In this document: positions 1-8,695 of the stretch, in pieces | Numbering within the stretch: the stretch's first letter is position 1 | Layout: each line of letters opens with the position of its first letter | Source: Angustibacter sp049994355 | Lineage (GTDB): Bacteria; Actinomycetota; Actinomycetes; Actinomycetales; Angustibacteraceae | Assembly: GCF_049994355.1 (NCBI RefSeq) | Contig: NZ_CP188257.1 | Span: 1,736,001-1,800,000 of the forward strand | DNA length: 64,000 nt | Direction of reading: 5' to 3' | Position numbers and translations under genes: made by a program | The notes under the pieces: generated by a model | Databases searched by the model: none | Seen by the model: only the letters and a program-made list of their open reading frames with translations | Told to the model about the DNA's origin: nothing

Positions 1-2
1 GC

Positions 3-482
3 CAGTGGTCCGCGGTCGCCGAGATGGGCGTGGTGGTGGTCGGGTACGCCTTCGGCGCGGCCCTGCTGGCGCGCTGGTTCTCCGACGTCCCCGGCCCGGG
101 TGTGGTGGCCCTCTCGCTCACGGCTGCGGCCCTGGGCTACCTGCCGTTCGCGGTGCCTGGCCTGCCCAGCACGATGCCCTCCACCCGGGTCGTGGTGTCG
201 GTCCTCCTCCTCGCGCTGATCTGCACGGCCGCCGCGTTCCTGCTGCTGGTGGCGCTGGTCGGCGAGATCGGTCCGGTCCGCGCGACGACCATCACCTACG
301 TGAACCCGGCGGTCGCCGTTCTGGCCGGTGCCCTCGTGCTCGGCGAGCAGGTGACCGGCTGGACGCTGGCCGGCTTCGCCTTGGTGATCGCCGGCTCGGT
401 CCTGGTCAACCGTCGTCGGCCCGTTCAGGAGCGGCTCGACGAGAGCGCGCCCTGCCCTGCTCCGGTGGTCGCGACCACCTGA
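3..482 (+). CDS. EamA/DMT-family transporter, C-terminal part
   Basis: This reading frame is open from the window edge, so the 5' end of the gene lies outside; the first visible Met is at 24. About 150 residues remain, with four to five hydrophobic segments. The last part has the pattern of the second EamA repeat: an ITYVNPAVAVLAG stretch followed by LGEQVTGWTLAGFALVIAGSVLVNR. EamA proteins are inner-membrane drug/metabolite exporters with ten helices in two repeats. The tail after the last helix is short and polar. The substrate cannot be told. The next gene starts 77 bases downstream and looks independent. Confidence 0.85.
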   Translation, partial: QWSAVAEMGVVVVGYAFGAALLARWFSDVPGPGVVALSLTAAALGYLPFAVPGLPSTMPSTRVVVSVLLLALICTAAAFLLLVALVGEIGPVRATTITYVNPAVAVLAGALVLGEQVTGWTLAGFALVIAGSVLVNRRRPVQERLDESAPCPAPVVATT

Positions 483-559
483 GCCGTCGTGACACCCGTC
501 ATGGGTCGCTCATGACTGCCGCCGGGGCGCGCGCCCCGCCGAGGCGGCAACCTTGGACC

Positions 560-1507
560 ATGACGCAGAACGACACCACCACGGTCGGCGCCCTTGCGTC
601 GGCGACCCGCAGCCCGGCGCTGCAGCTGCGCGACCTGCGCAAGAGCTACGGCGACGTCCGGGCGGTCGACGGGATCGACCTGACGGTCGAACGCGGCGAG
701 ATCGTCGCCTTCCTCGGCCCTAACGGCGCCGGCAAGACCACGACGATCGACATGATGCTCGGGCTGGCCCGCCCCAGCGGCGGGACGGTGCAGGTGCTCG
801 GCTTCGAGCCGCACCAGGCCGTCGCCCGCGGTGAGATCGCCGCGGTGATGCAGACCGGCGGCCTGCTCAAGGACGTTACGGTGCGCGAGACCGCGCAGAT
901 GATGGCCGCCCTCTTCCGGTCGGCGCGGCCGGTCGAGGAGGTGCTGGCCCGGGCTGGCATCGCGGACATCGGCGACCGGATGGTCGGCAAGTGCTCGGGT
1001 GGTCAGCAGCAGCGGCTGCGGTTCGCACTCGCGCTGCTGCCCGACCCGTCCCTGCTGGTGCTCGACGAACCCACGACCGGCATGGACGTCGAGGGACGCC
1101 GCGAGTTCTGGGCGGCCATCCGCGCCGACGCCGCACGCGGGCGCACCGTGCTTTTCGCTACCCACTACCTGGACGAGGCTGACGCGTACGCCGACCGGAT
1201 CGTGCTGGTTCGGCACGGTCGCGTGGTCGCCGACGGCACGTCCGCGCAGATCAAGAACCTGGCCTCCGGGCGGGTGGTCAGCGCCACCCTTTCCGGGGTG
1301 TCCGAGGTCGAGCTGGCCGCAGTGCCCGGGGTCGAGCGGGCCGAGCGCCGCGGCGATCGGGTTTTGCTGCGCGGCAAGGACTCTGACGCCATCGCCCGAC
1401 ACCTGCTCACCCACACCGCCGCCCGCGACCTGGAGATCGCCTCCACCGGGCTCGAGGACGCGTTCATCGCCCTGACCGGCGACACCACCGAGGAGAACGG
1501 CTCATGA
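560..1507 (+). CDS. ABC-2 type exporter, ATP-binding protein
   Basis: This is a 315-residue ATPase of the daunorubicin/CcmA class. It has a Walker A motif (GPNGAGKTTT), a Q-loop region, the signature CSGGQQQRLRFAL, Walker B (LLVLDEPTTGMD) and the switch histidine in FATHYLDEAD. A C-terminal domain of about 90 residues follows and ends in the usual LEDAFIALTG element. I chose ATG 560; an in-frame ATG at 512 would add 16 residues, but the conserved part begins well after 560. The stop overlaps the next start (ATGA), so the two genes are translationally coupled. With the downstream kinase/regulator pair it resembles a regulated drug or lipid export operon. The substrate is unknown. Confidence 0.93.
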   Translation: MTQNDTTTVGALASATRSPALQLRDLRKSYGDVRAVDGIDLTVERGEIVAFLGPNGAGKTTTIDMMLGLARPSGGTVQVLGFEPHQAVARGEIAAVMQTGGLLKDVTVRETAQMMAALFRSARPVEEVLARAGIADIGDRMVGKCSGGQQQRLRFALALLPDPSLLVLDEPTTGMDVEGRREFWAAIRADAARGRTVLFATHYLDEADAYADRIVLVRHGRVVADGTSAQIKNLASGRVVSATLSGVSEVELAAVPGVERAERRGDRVLLRGKDSDAIARHLLTHTAARDLEIASTGLEDAFIALTGDTTEENGS

Positions 1508-2280
1508 GCACCGCGACCCTGACCGACGCCCGCAAGCCGCGCTCGGGCTTCAACCCGACCTACCTGCGGCTGGAGATGCGCCGCCTGCTGCGCAACCGAC
1601 GCACGATCATCTTCACCCTGATCATGCCGGCGGCGTTCTTTCTCGCCTTCGGCGGCGGGGCCGACTACCGCAACCAGTCCGCCGGCGTCGGCAACGTCAC
1701 CGCGTACGTGATGGTCAGCATGGCGGCGTACGGCGCCATGCTCGCCTGCACCAGCGGCGGCGCCAGCGTCTCGGTCGAGCGAGCGGTCGGCTGGAGCCGT
1801 CAGCTGCGCCTGACACCGCTGCGTCCGCTGGCGTACGTCGCGATGAAGATGACCACCGCGATGGTCCTGGGCCTGGTCGCGGTCGTGGTCGTCTTCGCGG
1901 TCGGCTACGCCAAGCATGCGCAGATGCCGCTGCACTCCTGGATCGAGTGCGGTCTGATCGCCTGGGTGGGCTCGTTGGTCTTCGCGGCGTTCGGGCTGTT
2001 CATGGGCTACCTGCTGCCGAGCGAGAACGTCATGCAGGTCCTCGGCCCGGGGCTTGCCCTGCTGGCGTTCGCCGGCGGCCTGTTCGTGCCGCTCTCGGAC
2101 GGCACGCTGTTCGCCACACTGTCCGCGTTCACCCCGATGAACGGCCTGGCCAAGCTGTGCCGCGCACCGCTGACTGGGGACGGTTGGGAGATCTCCGCGG
2201 TGCTCAACGTGGTGTTCTGGTTCGCGGTGTTCGCCGGCGGTGCGGCCTGGCGGTTCCGGCGGGACACGGCACGGGTGTGA
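1504..2280 (+). CDS. ABC-2 type exporter, permease
   Basis: This 258-residue integral membrane protein has about six helices: one near residue 35, then several between 75 and 200, and one at the C-terminus. That is the ABC2_membrane layout. It overlaps the ATPase gene by four bases (ATGA), so the two form a half-size exporter that probably dimerises. A G/P-rich segment (ALLAFAGGLFVPLSD) before the penultimate helix is typical of this permease family. Only about 45 bases separate it from the histidine kinase, which fits one operon in which the two-component system controls the exporter. Confidence 0.92.
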   Translation: MSTATLTDARKPRSGFNPTYLRLEMRRLLRNRRTIIFTLIMPAAFFLAFGGGADYRNQSAGVGNVTAYVMVSMAAYGAMLACTSGGASVSVERAVGWSRQLRLTPLRPLAYVAMKMTTAMVLGLVAVVVVFAVGYAKHAQMPLHSWIECGLIAWVGSLVFAAFGLFMGYLLPSENVMQVLGPGLALLAFAGGLFVPLSDGTLFATLSAFTPMNGLAKLCRAPLTGDGWEISAVLNVVFWFAVFAGGAAWRFRRDTARV

Positions 2281-2324
2281 GGGATCTGCTGGCGCCTGGC
2301 TCACGGACCTCTACGGTGAGGTCC

Positions 2325-3548
2325 GTGAGCACTGGCGCGGCGGAGCAGACGCCGCGAGCCCGACCGAACGAGGCGGCCGCGGTGGCCGCGAGCTTCATGC
2401 CGGGCATCGGTCGGGCCCGGCCGATGGTCTTCGCCGGGGTCTGGCTGGTCTACCTGGTCTCGCCGCTCGCCGACGTCCTGAGGTCCGATGGCCCGTGGCG
2501 GGTGGTCGGCGTTCTCGCGCTGGTCGGTTTCGCGATGCTCTTCCTGGTCGGCGCGCTGCTGGTGCGCGACGTCCGGCGCGGCGCACCGGGCGCCGAGCCG
2601 AAGGTGTGGCTGACCCTTGTCGCGATGGTCGCACTGCTGGCCCTGGCGGCACCGGCCGGTGGCCAGGACGTGGTCGGCGGCGCGATCTACGTCGCCGTGC
2701 TCGCGGTGATGGCACTGCCGGGGCGGGTCGGTGCGGCCGTGGTGGCCCTGGTGGCCGTGGCGTCCGAGGTGGTGCCACGGCTCGTCGACGGGTGGAGCGC
2801 GGACAACTTCTTCGCTTTCCAGGTGATCGTGGCGAGCTTCGCGGCCTGGGGGATCATCCAGGTCATCGCTCGCAACGCCGACCTGATGCGCGCCCGCGAG
2901 GAGATCGCCCGGCTGGCGGTCGCCGACGAGCGGGCCCGGATGTCGCGCGACCTGCACGACATCCTCGGCCACAGCCTCACGGTCATCACGGTCAAGGCGG
3001 AGTTGGCCGGACGGCTCGCCGAGGTTGAGGGCGCACCCCAGGCGCGGGCCGAGATCGGGGACGTCGAGCGGCTGGCTCGCGAGGCCCTGGCCGACGTCCG
3101 GTCCACGGTCGGCGGAATGCGTGGGCTCACCCTGGCCGGCGAGCTGGCGGGTGCACGGACGGCCCTCGAGGCTGCCGGCATCGAGGCCCAGCTGCCCTCA
3201 TCGGTGGACGACGTTCCGGCCGCCTGGCGTGAGCTGTTCGCCTGGACGGTGCGCGAGGGCGTCACCAACGTGGTCCGGCACAGCCGGGCCGAGCGGTGCG
3301 TCGTCCGGCTCTCGCCGCGAGCCGTCGAGGTGCGGGACGACGGGTGCGGCCCCGCCTGTCCGGACCGTTCGGACCTGCGCGCCGACCCCGGCTCGGTCGG
3401 GTCGGGACGTCTCGCGGGTACCCAGGGCGGCCACGGGTTGGTAGGCCTGCGTGAGCGGGCCGGTCAGCTGGGCGCCCGGATGTCCGTCGGATCGGCGGGT
3501 GCCGACGGGTTGCCCGGGTTCGTGCTGCGGGTGGAGGTCCCCGCGTGA
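2325..3548 (+). CDS. Sensor histidine kinase, DesK/NarX type (HisKA_3)
   Basis: This membrane sensor kinase has 407 residues from GTG 2325. The start is supported by a GGTGAG stretch just upstream; GTG 2316 is an alternative. The N-terminal half has about five hydrophobic segments and no large extracellular domain. Next comes the HisKA_3 dimerisation motif DLHDILGHSLTVI, with the phosphoacceptor His near residue 211, and then a HATPase_c domain with an N-box and a GHGLVGLRERA G-box. These kinases pair with NarL-type regulators. The gene overlaps the response regulator by four bases (GTGA). Sensing within the membrane, as in DesK or LiaS, is inferred from topology only. Confidence 0.92.
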   Translation: MSTGAAEQTPRARPNEAAAVAASFMPGIGRARPMVFAGVWLVYLVSPLADVLRSDGPWRVVGVLALVGFAMLFLVGALLVRDVRRGAPGAEPKVWLTLVAMVALLALAAPAGGQDVVGGAIYVAVLAVMALPGRVGAAVVALVAVASEVVPRLVDGWSADNFFAFQVIVASFAAWGIIQVIARNADLMRAREEIARLAVADERARMSRDLHDILGHSLTVITVKAELAGRLAEVEGAPQARAEIGDVERLAREALADVRSTVGGMRGLTLAGELAGARTALEAAGIEAQLPSSVDDVPAAWRELFAWTVREGVTNVVRHSRAERCVVRLSPRAVEVRDDGCGPACPDRSDLRADPGSVGSGRLAGTQGGHGLVGLRERAGQLGARMSVGSAGADGLPGFVLRVEVPA

Positions 3549-4165
3549 GCGAGCCGATCCGCCTGCTGCTCGCGGACGACCAGGCGCTGGTGCGCGGCGC
3601 GCTGGCGGCCCTGCTGCGGCTGGAGCCCGACCTGGACGTCGTCGCGGAGGTCTCCTCAGGGGAGGAGGTGGTCGCGGCCGCTCGGCGGACCAGCCCCGAC
3701 GTGGCGCTGCTCGACGTCGAGATGGGCGAGGTGGACGGGATCTCCGCGACCGCGTTGCTCCGCGCGGCGATCCCGCGCTGCCGAGTGCTGGTGGTCACGA
3801 CGTTCGGTCGTCCCGGTTACCTGCGCCGGGCCATGGAGGCCGGGGCCAGCGGCTTCGTGGTCAAGGACACCCCGGCCCGGCAGCTGGCCGACGCCGTGCG
3901 TCGCGTGCACGCCGGCCTGCGGGTGGTCGACCCGTCGCTGGCCGCCGAGACGCTGGCTGTGGGCGACAGCCCGCTGACCCGGCGCGAGGGCGAGGTGCTG
4001 CAGGCGGCCCGGGACGGCGGGACGGTCGCCGACATCGCGGCGGCCGTGCACCTGAGCGAGGGGACTGTGCGCAACCACCTGTCCGCGGCCATCGGCAAGA
4101 CTGGCGCGCGAACCCGGGCCGAGGCAGTCCGCATCGCCGACGAGCACGGCTGGCTGCTGAGCTGA
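3545..4165 (+). CDS. NarL/FixJ-family response regulator
   Basis: The 206-residue regulator has a receiver domain with the acidic pair D11/D12, phospho-acceptor D57 (in ALLDVEMGEVDG) and the conserved Thr and Lys (VVTTFG, VVKDTP). A LuxR-type helix-turn-helix occupies roughly residues 140-200 (LTRREGEVLQAA, then LSEGTVRNHLSAAIGKTGARTRAEA). It overlaps the kinase gene (GTGA). The cognate pair sits directly after the ABC exporter genes, so it most likely controls that exporter. Confidence 0.94.
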   Translation: MSEPIRLLLADDQALVRGALAALLRLEPDLDVVAEVSSGEEVVAAARRTSPDVALLDVEMGEVDGISATALLRAAIPRCRVLVVTTFGRPGYLRRAMEAGASGFVVKDTPARQLADAVRRVHAGLRVVDPSLAAETLAVGDSPLTRREGEVLQAARDGGTVADIAAAVHLSEGTVRNHLSAAIGKTGARTRAEAVRIADEHGWLLS

Positions 4166-4191
4166 AGACTGTCCTCGACGAAGGAGTGGCG

Positions 4192-4578
4192 ATGGACGAG
4201 AACGCCGCAGGGATCACGCACGTGTCGGTCGTGGCGGTGCACGTCGAGGACCAGCAGCGGGCGGTCAGCTTCTACACAGAGGTGCTCGGCTTCGAGATCC
4301 GGCGGGACGCACCCTATGGTGACGGCGCACGCTGGGTGGAGGTCGCTCCGGAGGGCGGGCAGGCGTCCCTGTCGCTGGTACCGGCGCACGGCGCGGCCGC
4401 CGCCGGGGTGGACACCGGGGTCCGGCTGGTCGCGGACGACGCGCAGCGTGCCCACTCCGCGCTGGTGGCGGCCGGTGCGGACGTGGACGCCGACATCTCG
4501 AGGTGGCCGGGGGTGCCGCCGATGTTCTCCTTCCGCGATCCCGACGGAAACGTCCTCTACCTGGTGCAGCGCGAGTGA
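4192..4578 (+). CDS. VOC-superfamily (glyoxalase-like) protein
   Basis: The 128-residue protein shows the beta-alpha-beta-beta-beta fold of VOC proteins: an N-terminal VEDQQRAVSFYTEVLGFEI module and a C-terminal FRDPDGNVLYLVQ strand. An AAGGAG ribosome-binding site five bases before ATG 4192 fixes the start. The family includes glyoxalases, dioxygenases and drug-binding resistance proteins. The residues seen here do not choose between them. The gene lies 26 bases after the response regulator and may belong to the same transcript. Confidence 0.85.
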   Translation: MDENAAGITHVSVVAVHVEDQQRAVSFYTEVLGFEIRRDAPYGDGARWVEVAPEGGQASLSLVPAHGAAAAGVDTGVRLVADDAQRAHSALVAAGADVDADISRWPGVPPMFSFRDPDGNVLYLVQRE

Positions 4579-4593
4579 GCTGACGGGCTGCAC

Positions 4594-4663
4594 GTCCACA
4601 GCCGGCGCGAGGGTCGCGCGCCGCATCGTCCCTGTGGACGACGGTTCGTCCCATCCTCCACAG
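4594..4663. promoter_or_regulatory. Hairpin with DnaA-box-like TCCACA/TGTGGA motifs
   Basis: In the gap between the VOC gene and yraN there is a GTCCACAG (4594-4601), then an inverted repeat of CTGTGGA (4632-4638) and TCCACAG (4657-4663). GGACGA/TCGTCC (4636-4641/4646-4651) forms a competing inner stem. TGTGGACGA read on the minus strand fits the actinobacterial DnaA-box pattern YYGTCCACA. It could equally be a transcription terminator for the preceding operon. Confidence 0.3.
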
Positions 4664-4727
4664 GTCGGCCGGTGCCGCTGGGAACGGGCGCTTCTGGACG
4701 GCAGGTTTGGTCGCGGAGGTGGTTCCG

Positions 4728-5084
4728 TTGGCCGCGAAGGACACGTTGGGCAGGTACGGCGAGGACGTCGCCGCGCGGCATCTGGTCGAGCAGGGTTTCC
4801 AGGTGCTGTGCCGCAACTGGCGCTGTGAGCTGGGTGAGATCGACATCGTGGCCCGCGACGGCAGCTGCCTGGTCGTCTGCGAGGTCAAGACCAGGCGCAG
4901 CAACGTGTGCGGGCATCCGGCCGAGTCAGTGACCGCGCGCAAGCTGGCCCGGCTTCGCCGGCTGGCCGCCCGGTGGCTGGCCGAGTCTGGGCTGCACCCG
5001 CCGCAGGTGCGGATCGACGTCGTCTCGGTGTTGCGGCCGCCGACCGGGCGCGCCGTCGTCGAACACCTGAGGGCGGTGTCCTGA
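4728..5084 (+). CDS. yraN: YraN-family (UPF0102) nuclease-fold protein
   Basis: The 118-residue protein starts at TTG 4728, chosen because GGAGG (4715-4719) lies eight bases upstream; TTG 4707 would add seven residues. It carries the family core RYGEDVAARHLVEQGF, then GEIDIVARDG and VVCEVKTRRS. This is the restriction-endonuclease-like E...D...ExK arrangement, which suggests a Holliday-junction-resolvase-like fold. Its biochemical role is not settled in general. In many actinobacteria it precedes the ComM-like ATPase and dprA, as here, where the next GTG directly follows its stop. Confidence 0.92.
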   Translation: MAAKDTLGRYGEDVAARHLVEQGFQVLCRNWRCELGEIDIVARDGSCLVVCEVKTRRSNVCGHPAESVTARKLARLRRLAARWLAESGLHPPQVRIDVVSVLRPPTGRAVVEHLRAVS

Positions 5085-6641
5085 GTGCCGCTCGGACGAA
5101 CCCGGTGCGTGGCGTTGTCCGGGATCGACGGCCTGGTGGTGGACGTCGAGGCAGATGTCGCCAGCGGCCTGCCCGCCTTCACCCTGACCGGTCTGCCGGA
5201 TGCGTCGTTGGGGGAGGCCCGCGACCGGGTGCGAGCCGCCTGCCACAACAGCGGGGTGACGTTGCCGGCGCGCAGGATCACGGTCAACCTGTCGCCGGCG
5301 TCGCTGCGAAAGGCTGGCACCAGCTTCGACGTCGCGGTCGCCGTCGCGGTGCTCGCCGCAGGCGACGTGATCCCGCACCGCGCGGTCGAAGGCGTGGTGC
5401 ACCTCGGCGAGCTCGGTCTGGACGGCCGAGTGCGGGCCGTGCGCGGTGTGCTGCCGATGGTGCTGGCCGCGGCCCGGGCCGGTGTCCGTCGGGTGGTGGT
5501 GCCCGAGCCGAACCTCGACGAGGCCGCACTGGTCTCGGATGTCGAGGTGCGCGGTGCCCGCAGCCTGGCGGCCCTGGTGGCGGACTACCGGGGCGAGCCG
5601 GAGCCCTGCCAGGACGTCGCTGAAGAGCTCGTCCCCGAGGCGGCCGACAGCCCAGCCGCTTCGGTCGAGCCGCCGGAGCCGCTAGACCTGGTGGACGTCG
5701 TCGGTCAGACCGAGGCGCGGCAGGCGCTCGAGGTGGCCGCGGCCGGTGGTCACCACCTGCTGCTGCTCGGTCCGCCCGGTGCGGGCAAGACGATGCTGGC
5801 GGCCAGGCTGCCTGGCCTGTTGCCCGACCTCGACCGCACCAGCGCCCTTGAGGTGACGGCGGTGCACTCCCTGGCGGGTGCCCTGCCGGCCGGCAGCGGC
5901 CTGGTCCGCCGGCCGCCGTTCGTCGACCCGCACCACACGTCGTCGCCGGCTGCCGTGGTCGGCGGCGGGGCGGGCGTGCCGCGCCCGGGCGCCGCGTCCC
6001 GCGCTCACCACGGCGTGCTGTTCCTGGACGAGGCACCAGAGTTCGACGTGCGGGTGCTGGATGCGCTCCGCCAGCCCTTGGAGGACGGCGAGCTGGTGAT
6101 CCACCGAGCGGCCGGGCACGCCCGCTACCCCGCTCGGTTCCAGCTCGTGCTGGCCGCCAACCCCTGTCCCTGCGGCAACGCGTCCGGCAAGGGGCTGGAC
6201 TGCACGTGCACGCCGATGGCCCGCCGTCGCTACCTGCACCGACTCTCCGGCCCGCTGCTCGACCGGGTCGACCTGCAGGTGCAGGTCCTGCCGGTCACCC
6301 GCGCCGCGCTGTCCGGCGGTCCGCTGCCGGAGTCTTCACGAACGGTGGCCGGGCGGGTGCTGGCGGCGCGCGAGGCGCAGGCTGCACGGTGGTCCGGCAC
6401 GTCCTGGCGGATCAATGCGCACGTCCCCGGGCACGTGCTGCGACGCGCCCCATGGCGGCTGCCGGCCGCTGTCACGTCCTCGATCGACTCGGGCATCGAA
6501 CGCGGCACGCTGACCGTCCGCGGCTATGACCGGGTGCTGCGCGCCGCCTGGACGTACGCGGACCTCGCCGGTCGCGACCGCCCGATCGAGGCGGACGTCC
6601 TGCAGGCGAGTGCGCTGCGACACCACCGGGTCGCCGCCTGA
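5085..6641 (+). CDS. YifB/ComM-like Mg-chelatase-type AAA+ ATPase
   Basis: This 518-residue protein starts at a GTG directly abutting the yraN stop. The N-terminal ChlI-like domain (about 1-170) includes GLPAFTLTGLPDASLGEARDR. The central Mg-chelatase AAA+ domain has Walker A GPPGAGKT near residue 228, Walker B VLFLDEAPEF, a cysteine cluster (NPCPCGN...CTCTP) and the C-terminal lid with RAAWTYADLAGR. ComM acts as a branch-migration helicase during natural transformation in Gram-negative bacteria. A recombination role here is inferred from homology and from dprA next door. The stop overlaps the dprA start (TGATG). Confidence 0.93.
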   Translation: MPLGRTRCVALSGIDGLVVDVEADVASGLPAFTLTGLPDASLGEARDRVRAACHNSGVTLPARRITVNLSPASLRKAGTSFDVAVAVAVLAAGDVIPHRAVEGVVHLGELGLDGRVRAVRGVLPMVLAAARAGVRRVVVPEPNLDEAALVSDVEVRGARSLAALVADYRGEPEPCQDVAEELVPEAADSPAASVEPPEPLDLVDVVGQTEARQALEVAAAGGHHLLLLGPPGAGKTMLAARLPGLLPDLDRTSALEVTAVHSLAGALPAGSGLVRRPPFVDPHHTSSPAAVVGGGAGVPRPGAASRAHHGVLFLDEAPEFDVRVLDALRQPLEDGELVIHRAAGHARYPARFQLVLAANPCPCGNASGKGLDCTCTPMARRRYLHRLSGPLLDRVDLQVQVLPVTRAALSGGPLPESSRTVAGRVLAAREAQAARWSGTSWRINAHVPGHVLRRAPWRLPAAVTSSIDSGIERGTLTVRGYDRVLRAAWTYADLAGRDRPIEADVLQASALRHHRVAA

Positions 6642-7774
6642 TGCCCGGCCGGCACAGCCTTCGCTTCGACTCCGCCGACGAGACTCTGGCCCGGGCGGCC
6701 TGGAGTCGGCTCGCCGAGCCTGGGGACGTCAAGGTCGCGAGCCTGCTCGCCGAGGTGGGGCCCACGGAGGCGCTGCGGGCGCTCGTCACCCGGGACGTGG
6801 ACTGGATGCAGCGGTACCTGACCCGGCTGCCTGAGCTCGACCCGCCGCGCGACCTGCGCGCACTGGCGAGCCTTGGTGGTCGGGTCTTGGTGCCGGGCGA
6901 CGCCGAGTGGCCGACCGGCCTCAACCAGCTCGCTGCGCCGCCTCCGTGCCTGTGGGTGCGTGGTCCCGTCGAGCTCGCTGACCTGGCACGCCGGTCCGTC
7001 TCGGTCGTCGGTGCCCGGGCCAGCACCGCGTACGGCGAGCACGTGGCCGGTGAGCTGTCCAGCGGCTTGGCGGGCCGCGGCTTCGCGGTGGTCAGTGGGC
7101 TTGCCTACGGGATCGACGGGACGGCGCACCGCGCTGCCCTGGGCTCGGGGACCAGCGTCGCGGTCGTCGCCGGCGGTGTCGACCGCGCCTACCCCCGCGG
7201 CCACGACGCGTTGATGGCCGAGCTCGTGCGCAGCGGCGCGGTGGTCAGCGAGGTGCCGCCTGGCTCCGCGCCCACCCGGTCCCGGTTCCTGCAGCGCAAC
7301 CGGCTGATCGCCGCGATGACCAGCGGCACCGTGGTCGTCGAGGCCGCCGTGCGCAGCGGCGCTCTGAGCACGGCGAGGGCGGCGGCCACGCTCGGCCGTC
7401 CCGTCGGCGCCGTGCCGGGGCCGGTCACCTCGTCCTCCTCGGCGGGTTGCCACGCCCTGGTCCGGGAGGGGCGGGCCGTGCTGGTCACGGATGCGGCCGA
7501 GGTCGCGGACCTCGTCGGCCGGATCGGTGCCGACGCGGTCGACCCGCCGCGGGGCGGCGCCGGCCCGTTCGACGGCTTGGACGACGTCACCCTCCGCGTG
7601 GTCGACGCCCTGCCGGTGCGGACCGGCAGGCCTCTGGACCGGTTGTGCGTGGCGTCCGGTCTCGAGCCGGCGACCGTCCAGGTCGCGCTGGGACGGCTCG
7701 CGCTGCTCGGCCTGGCCGAGCGACACGCGCACGGGTGGCGCAGGGTGCCTGCCGGTCGTCGCCCGCCTGCGTAG
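6641..7774 (+). CDS. dprA: DNA-processing protein DprA
   Basis: The 377-residue protein has the DprA/Smf Rossmann-like domain: VSVVGARASTAYGEHVA, VVSGLAYGIDGTAHRAAL, VVAGGVDRAYPRGH and FLQRNRLIAAMTSGTVVVEA. A C-terminal winged-helix-like domain (about 300-370) follows. DprA protects incoming single-stranded DNA and loads RecA. It forms one operon with yraN and the comM-like gene, and xerC follows after ten bases. No other competence gene is visible here, so activity in transformation is not shown. Confidence 0.95.
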   Translation: MPGRHSLRFDSADETLARAAWSRLAEPGDVKVASLLAEVGPTEALRALVTRDVDWMQRYLTRLPELDPPRDLRALASLGGRVLVPGDAEWPTGLNQLAAPPPCLWVRGPVELADLARRSVSVVGARASTAYGEHVAGELSSGLAGRGFAVVSGLAYGIDGTAHRAALGSGTSVAVVAGGVDRAYPRGHDALMAELVRSGAVVSEVPPGSAPTRSRFLQRNRLIAAMTSGTVVVEAAVRSGALSTARAAATLGRPVGAVPGPVTSSSSAGCHALVREGRAVLVTDAAEVADLVGRIGADAVDPPRGGAGPFDGLDDVTLRVVDALPVRTGRPLDRLCVASGLEPATVQVALGRLALLGLAERHAHGWRRVPAGRRPPA

Positions 7775-7783
7775 CGTGGACCC

Positions 7784-8695
7784 ATGCCCGGGGCGATGGA
7801 TGACGCGGTGGGGGAGTTCGTCCGTCACCTGCGCGCCGAGCGCAACCGCTCCGAGCACACTCAGCGCGCCTACACCACGGACGTGTGCGCCCTGCTCGAC
7901 TTCGCCGCCGAACGCGGGGCTACCGACCTGGACGCGGTGACACTGCCCCTGCTGAGGTCCTGGCTGGCCGCGCAGACCGCCGCCGGGCTGTCCCGGGCCA
8001 CCATCGCCCGCCGGGCAGCCGCAGCTCGGACCTTCTGCGCCTGGGCCACCCGGACCGGCCGGATGCTGCGTGACCCTGCGCTGCGCCTGGTCGCGCCGCG
8101 GCGGGACCGCACGTTGCCGGGAGTGCTCGCGCAGCAACAGGCCACCGAGCTGCTGGACGTCGCCGCCGGGGCCGCCGACGACGGCGACCCGCTGCATCTG
8201 CGCGACCGGGCCGCTCTGGAGCTGCTGTACGGCAGCGGAGTGCGGGTCGGCGAGCTGGTCGGCCTCGACGTGGACGACGTTGACCTCGACCGCCGGGTGA
8301 TCCGGGTGACCGGGAAGGGAAACAAGCAGCGCGTGGTTCCCTTCGGCGTGCCCGCAGCCGAAGCCGTCCGTGACTGGTTGTCGCAGGGGCGACCCCAACT
8401 GGCCACCGCCGACAGCGGGCCGGCCCTGTTGCTAGGGCGCCGCGGCCGTCGAGCCGACCAGCGCCAGGTGCGTGAGGCGGTGCATGCCCTGCTGGAGCAC
8501 GTTCCCGGCGCGGACGACCTCGGACCGCACGGACTGCGCCATTCGGCGGCAACCCACTTGCTCGAGGGTGGAGCTGACTTGAGAGCCGTTCAAGAACTCC
8601 TGGGTCACGCTACGCTCGCCACGACCCAGATCTATACACACGTATCCGTCGAGAGGCTGAAGGCGACATATGAGCAGGCGCACCCGCGTGCCTGA
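7784..8695 (+). CDS. xerC: Tyrosine recombinase XerC
   Basis: This recombinase has 303 residues. The N-terminal SAM-like DNA-binding domain covers about 1-105 and the catalytic domain about 115-300. All catalytic residues are present: R154 (GSGVRVGEL), K178 (GKGNKQR), H249 and R252 (HGLRHSAATHL), H275 (LGHATL) and nucleophile Y284 (TQIYTHV). Genome position and length fit the XerC of the XerCD dimer-resolution system rather than a phage integrase. ATG 7784 is used; ATG 7796 is possible. The 3' end overlaps the sigma factor gene by 26 bases. Confidence 0.93.
   Translation: MPGAMDDAVGEFVRHLRAERNRSEHTQRAYTTDVCALLDFAAERGATDLDAVTLPLLRSWLAAQTAAGLSRATIARRAAAARTFCAWATRTGRMLRDPALRLVAPRRDRTLPGVLAQQQATELLDVAAGAADDGDPLHLRDRAALELLYGSGVRVGELVGLDVDDVDLDRRVIRVTGKGNKQRVVPFGVPAAEAVRDWLSQGRPQLATADSGPALLLGRRGRRADQRQVREAVHALLEHVPGADDLGPHGLRHSAATHLLEGGADLRAVQELLGHATLATTQIYTHVSVERLKATYEQAHPRA

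Noticed and set aside
4707..8695. Competence or defence island made of yraN, comM-like, dprA and xerC
   Set aside because: These genes are a standard core cluster in actinobacteria and show no mobile-element signs.
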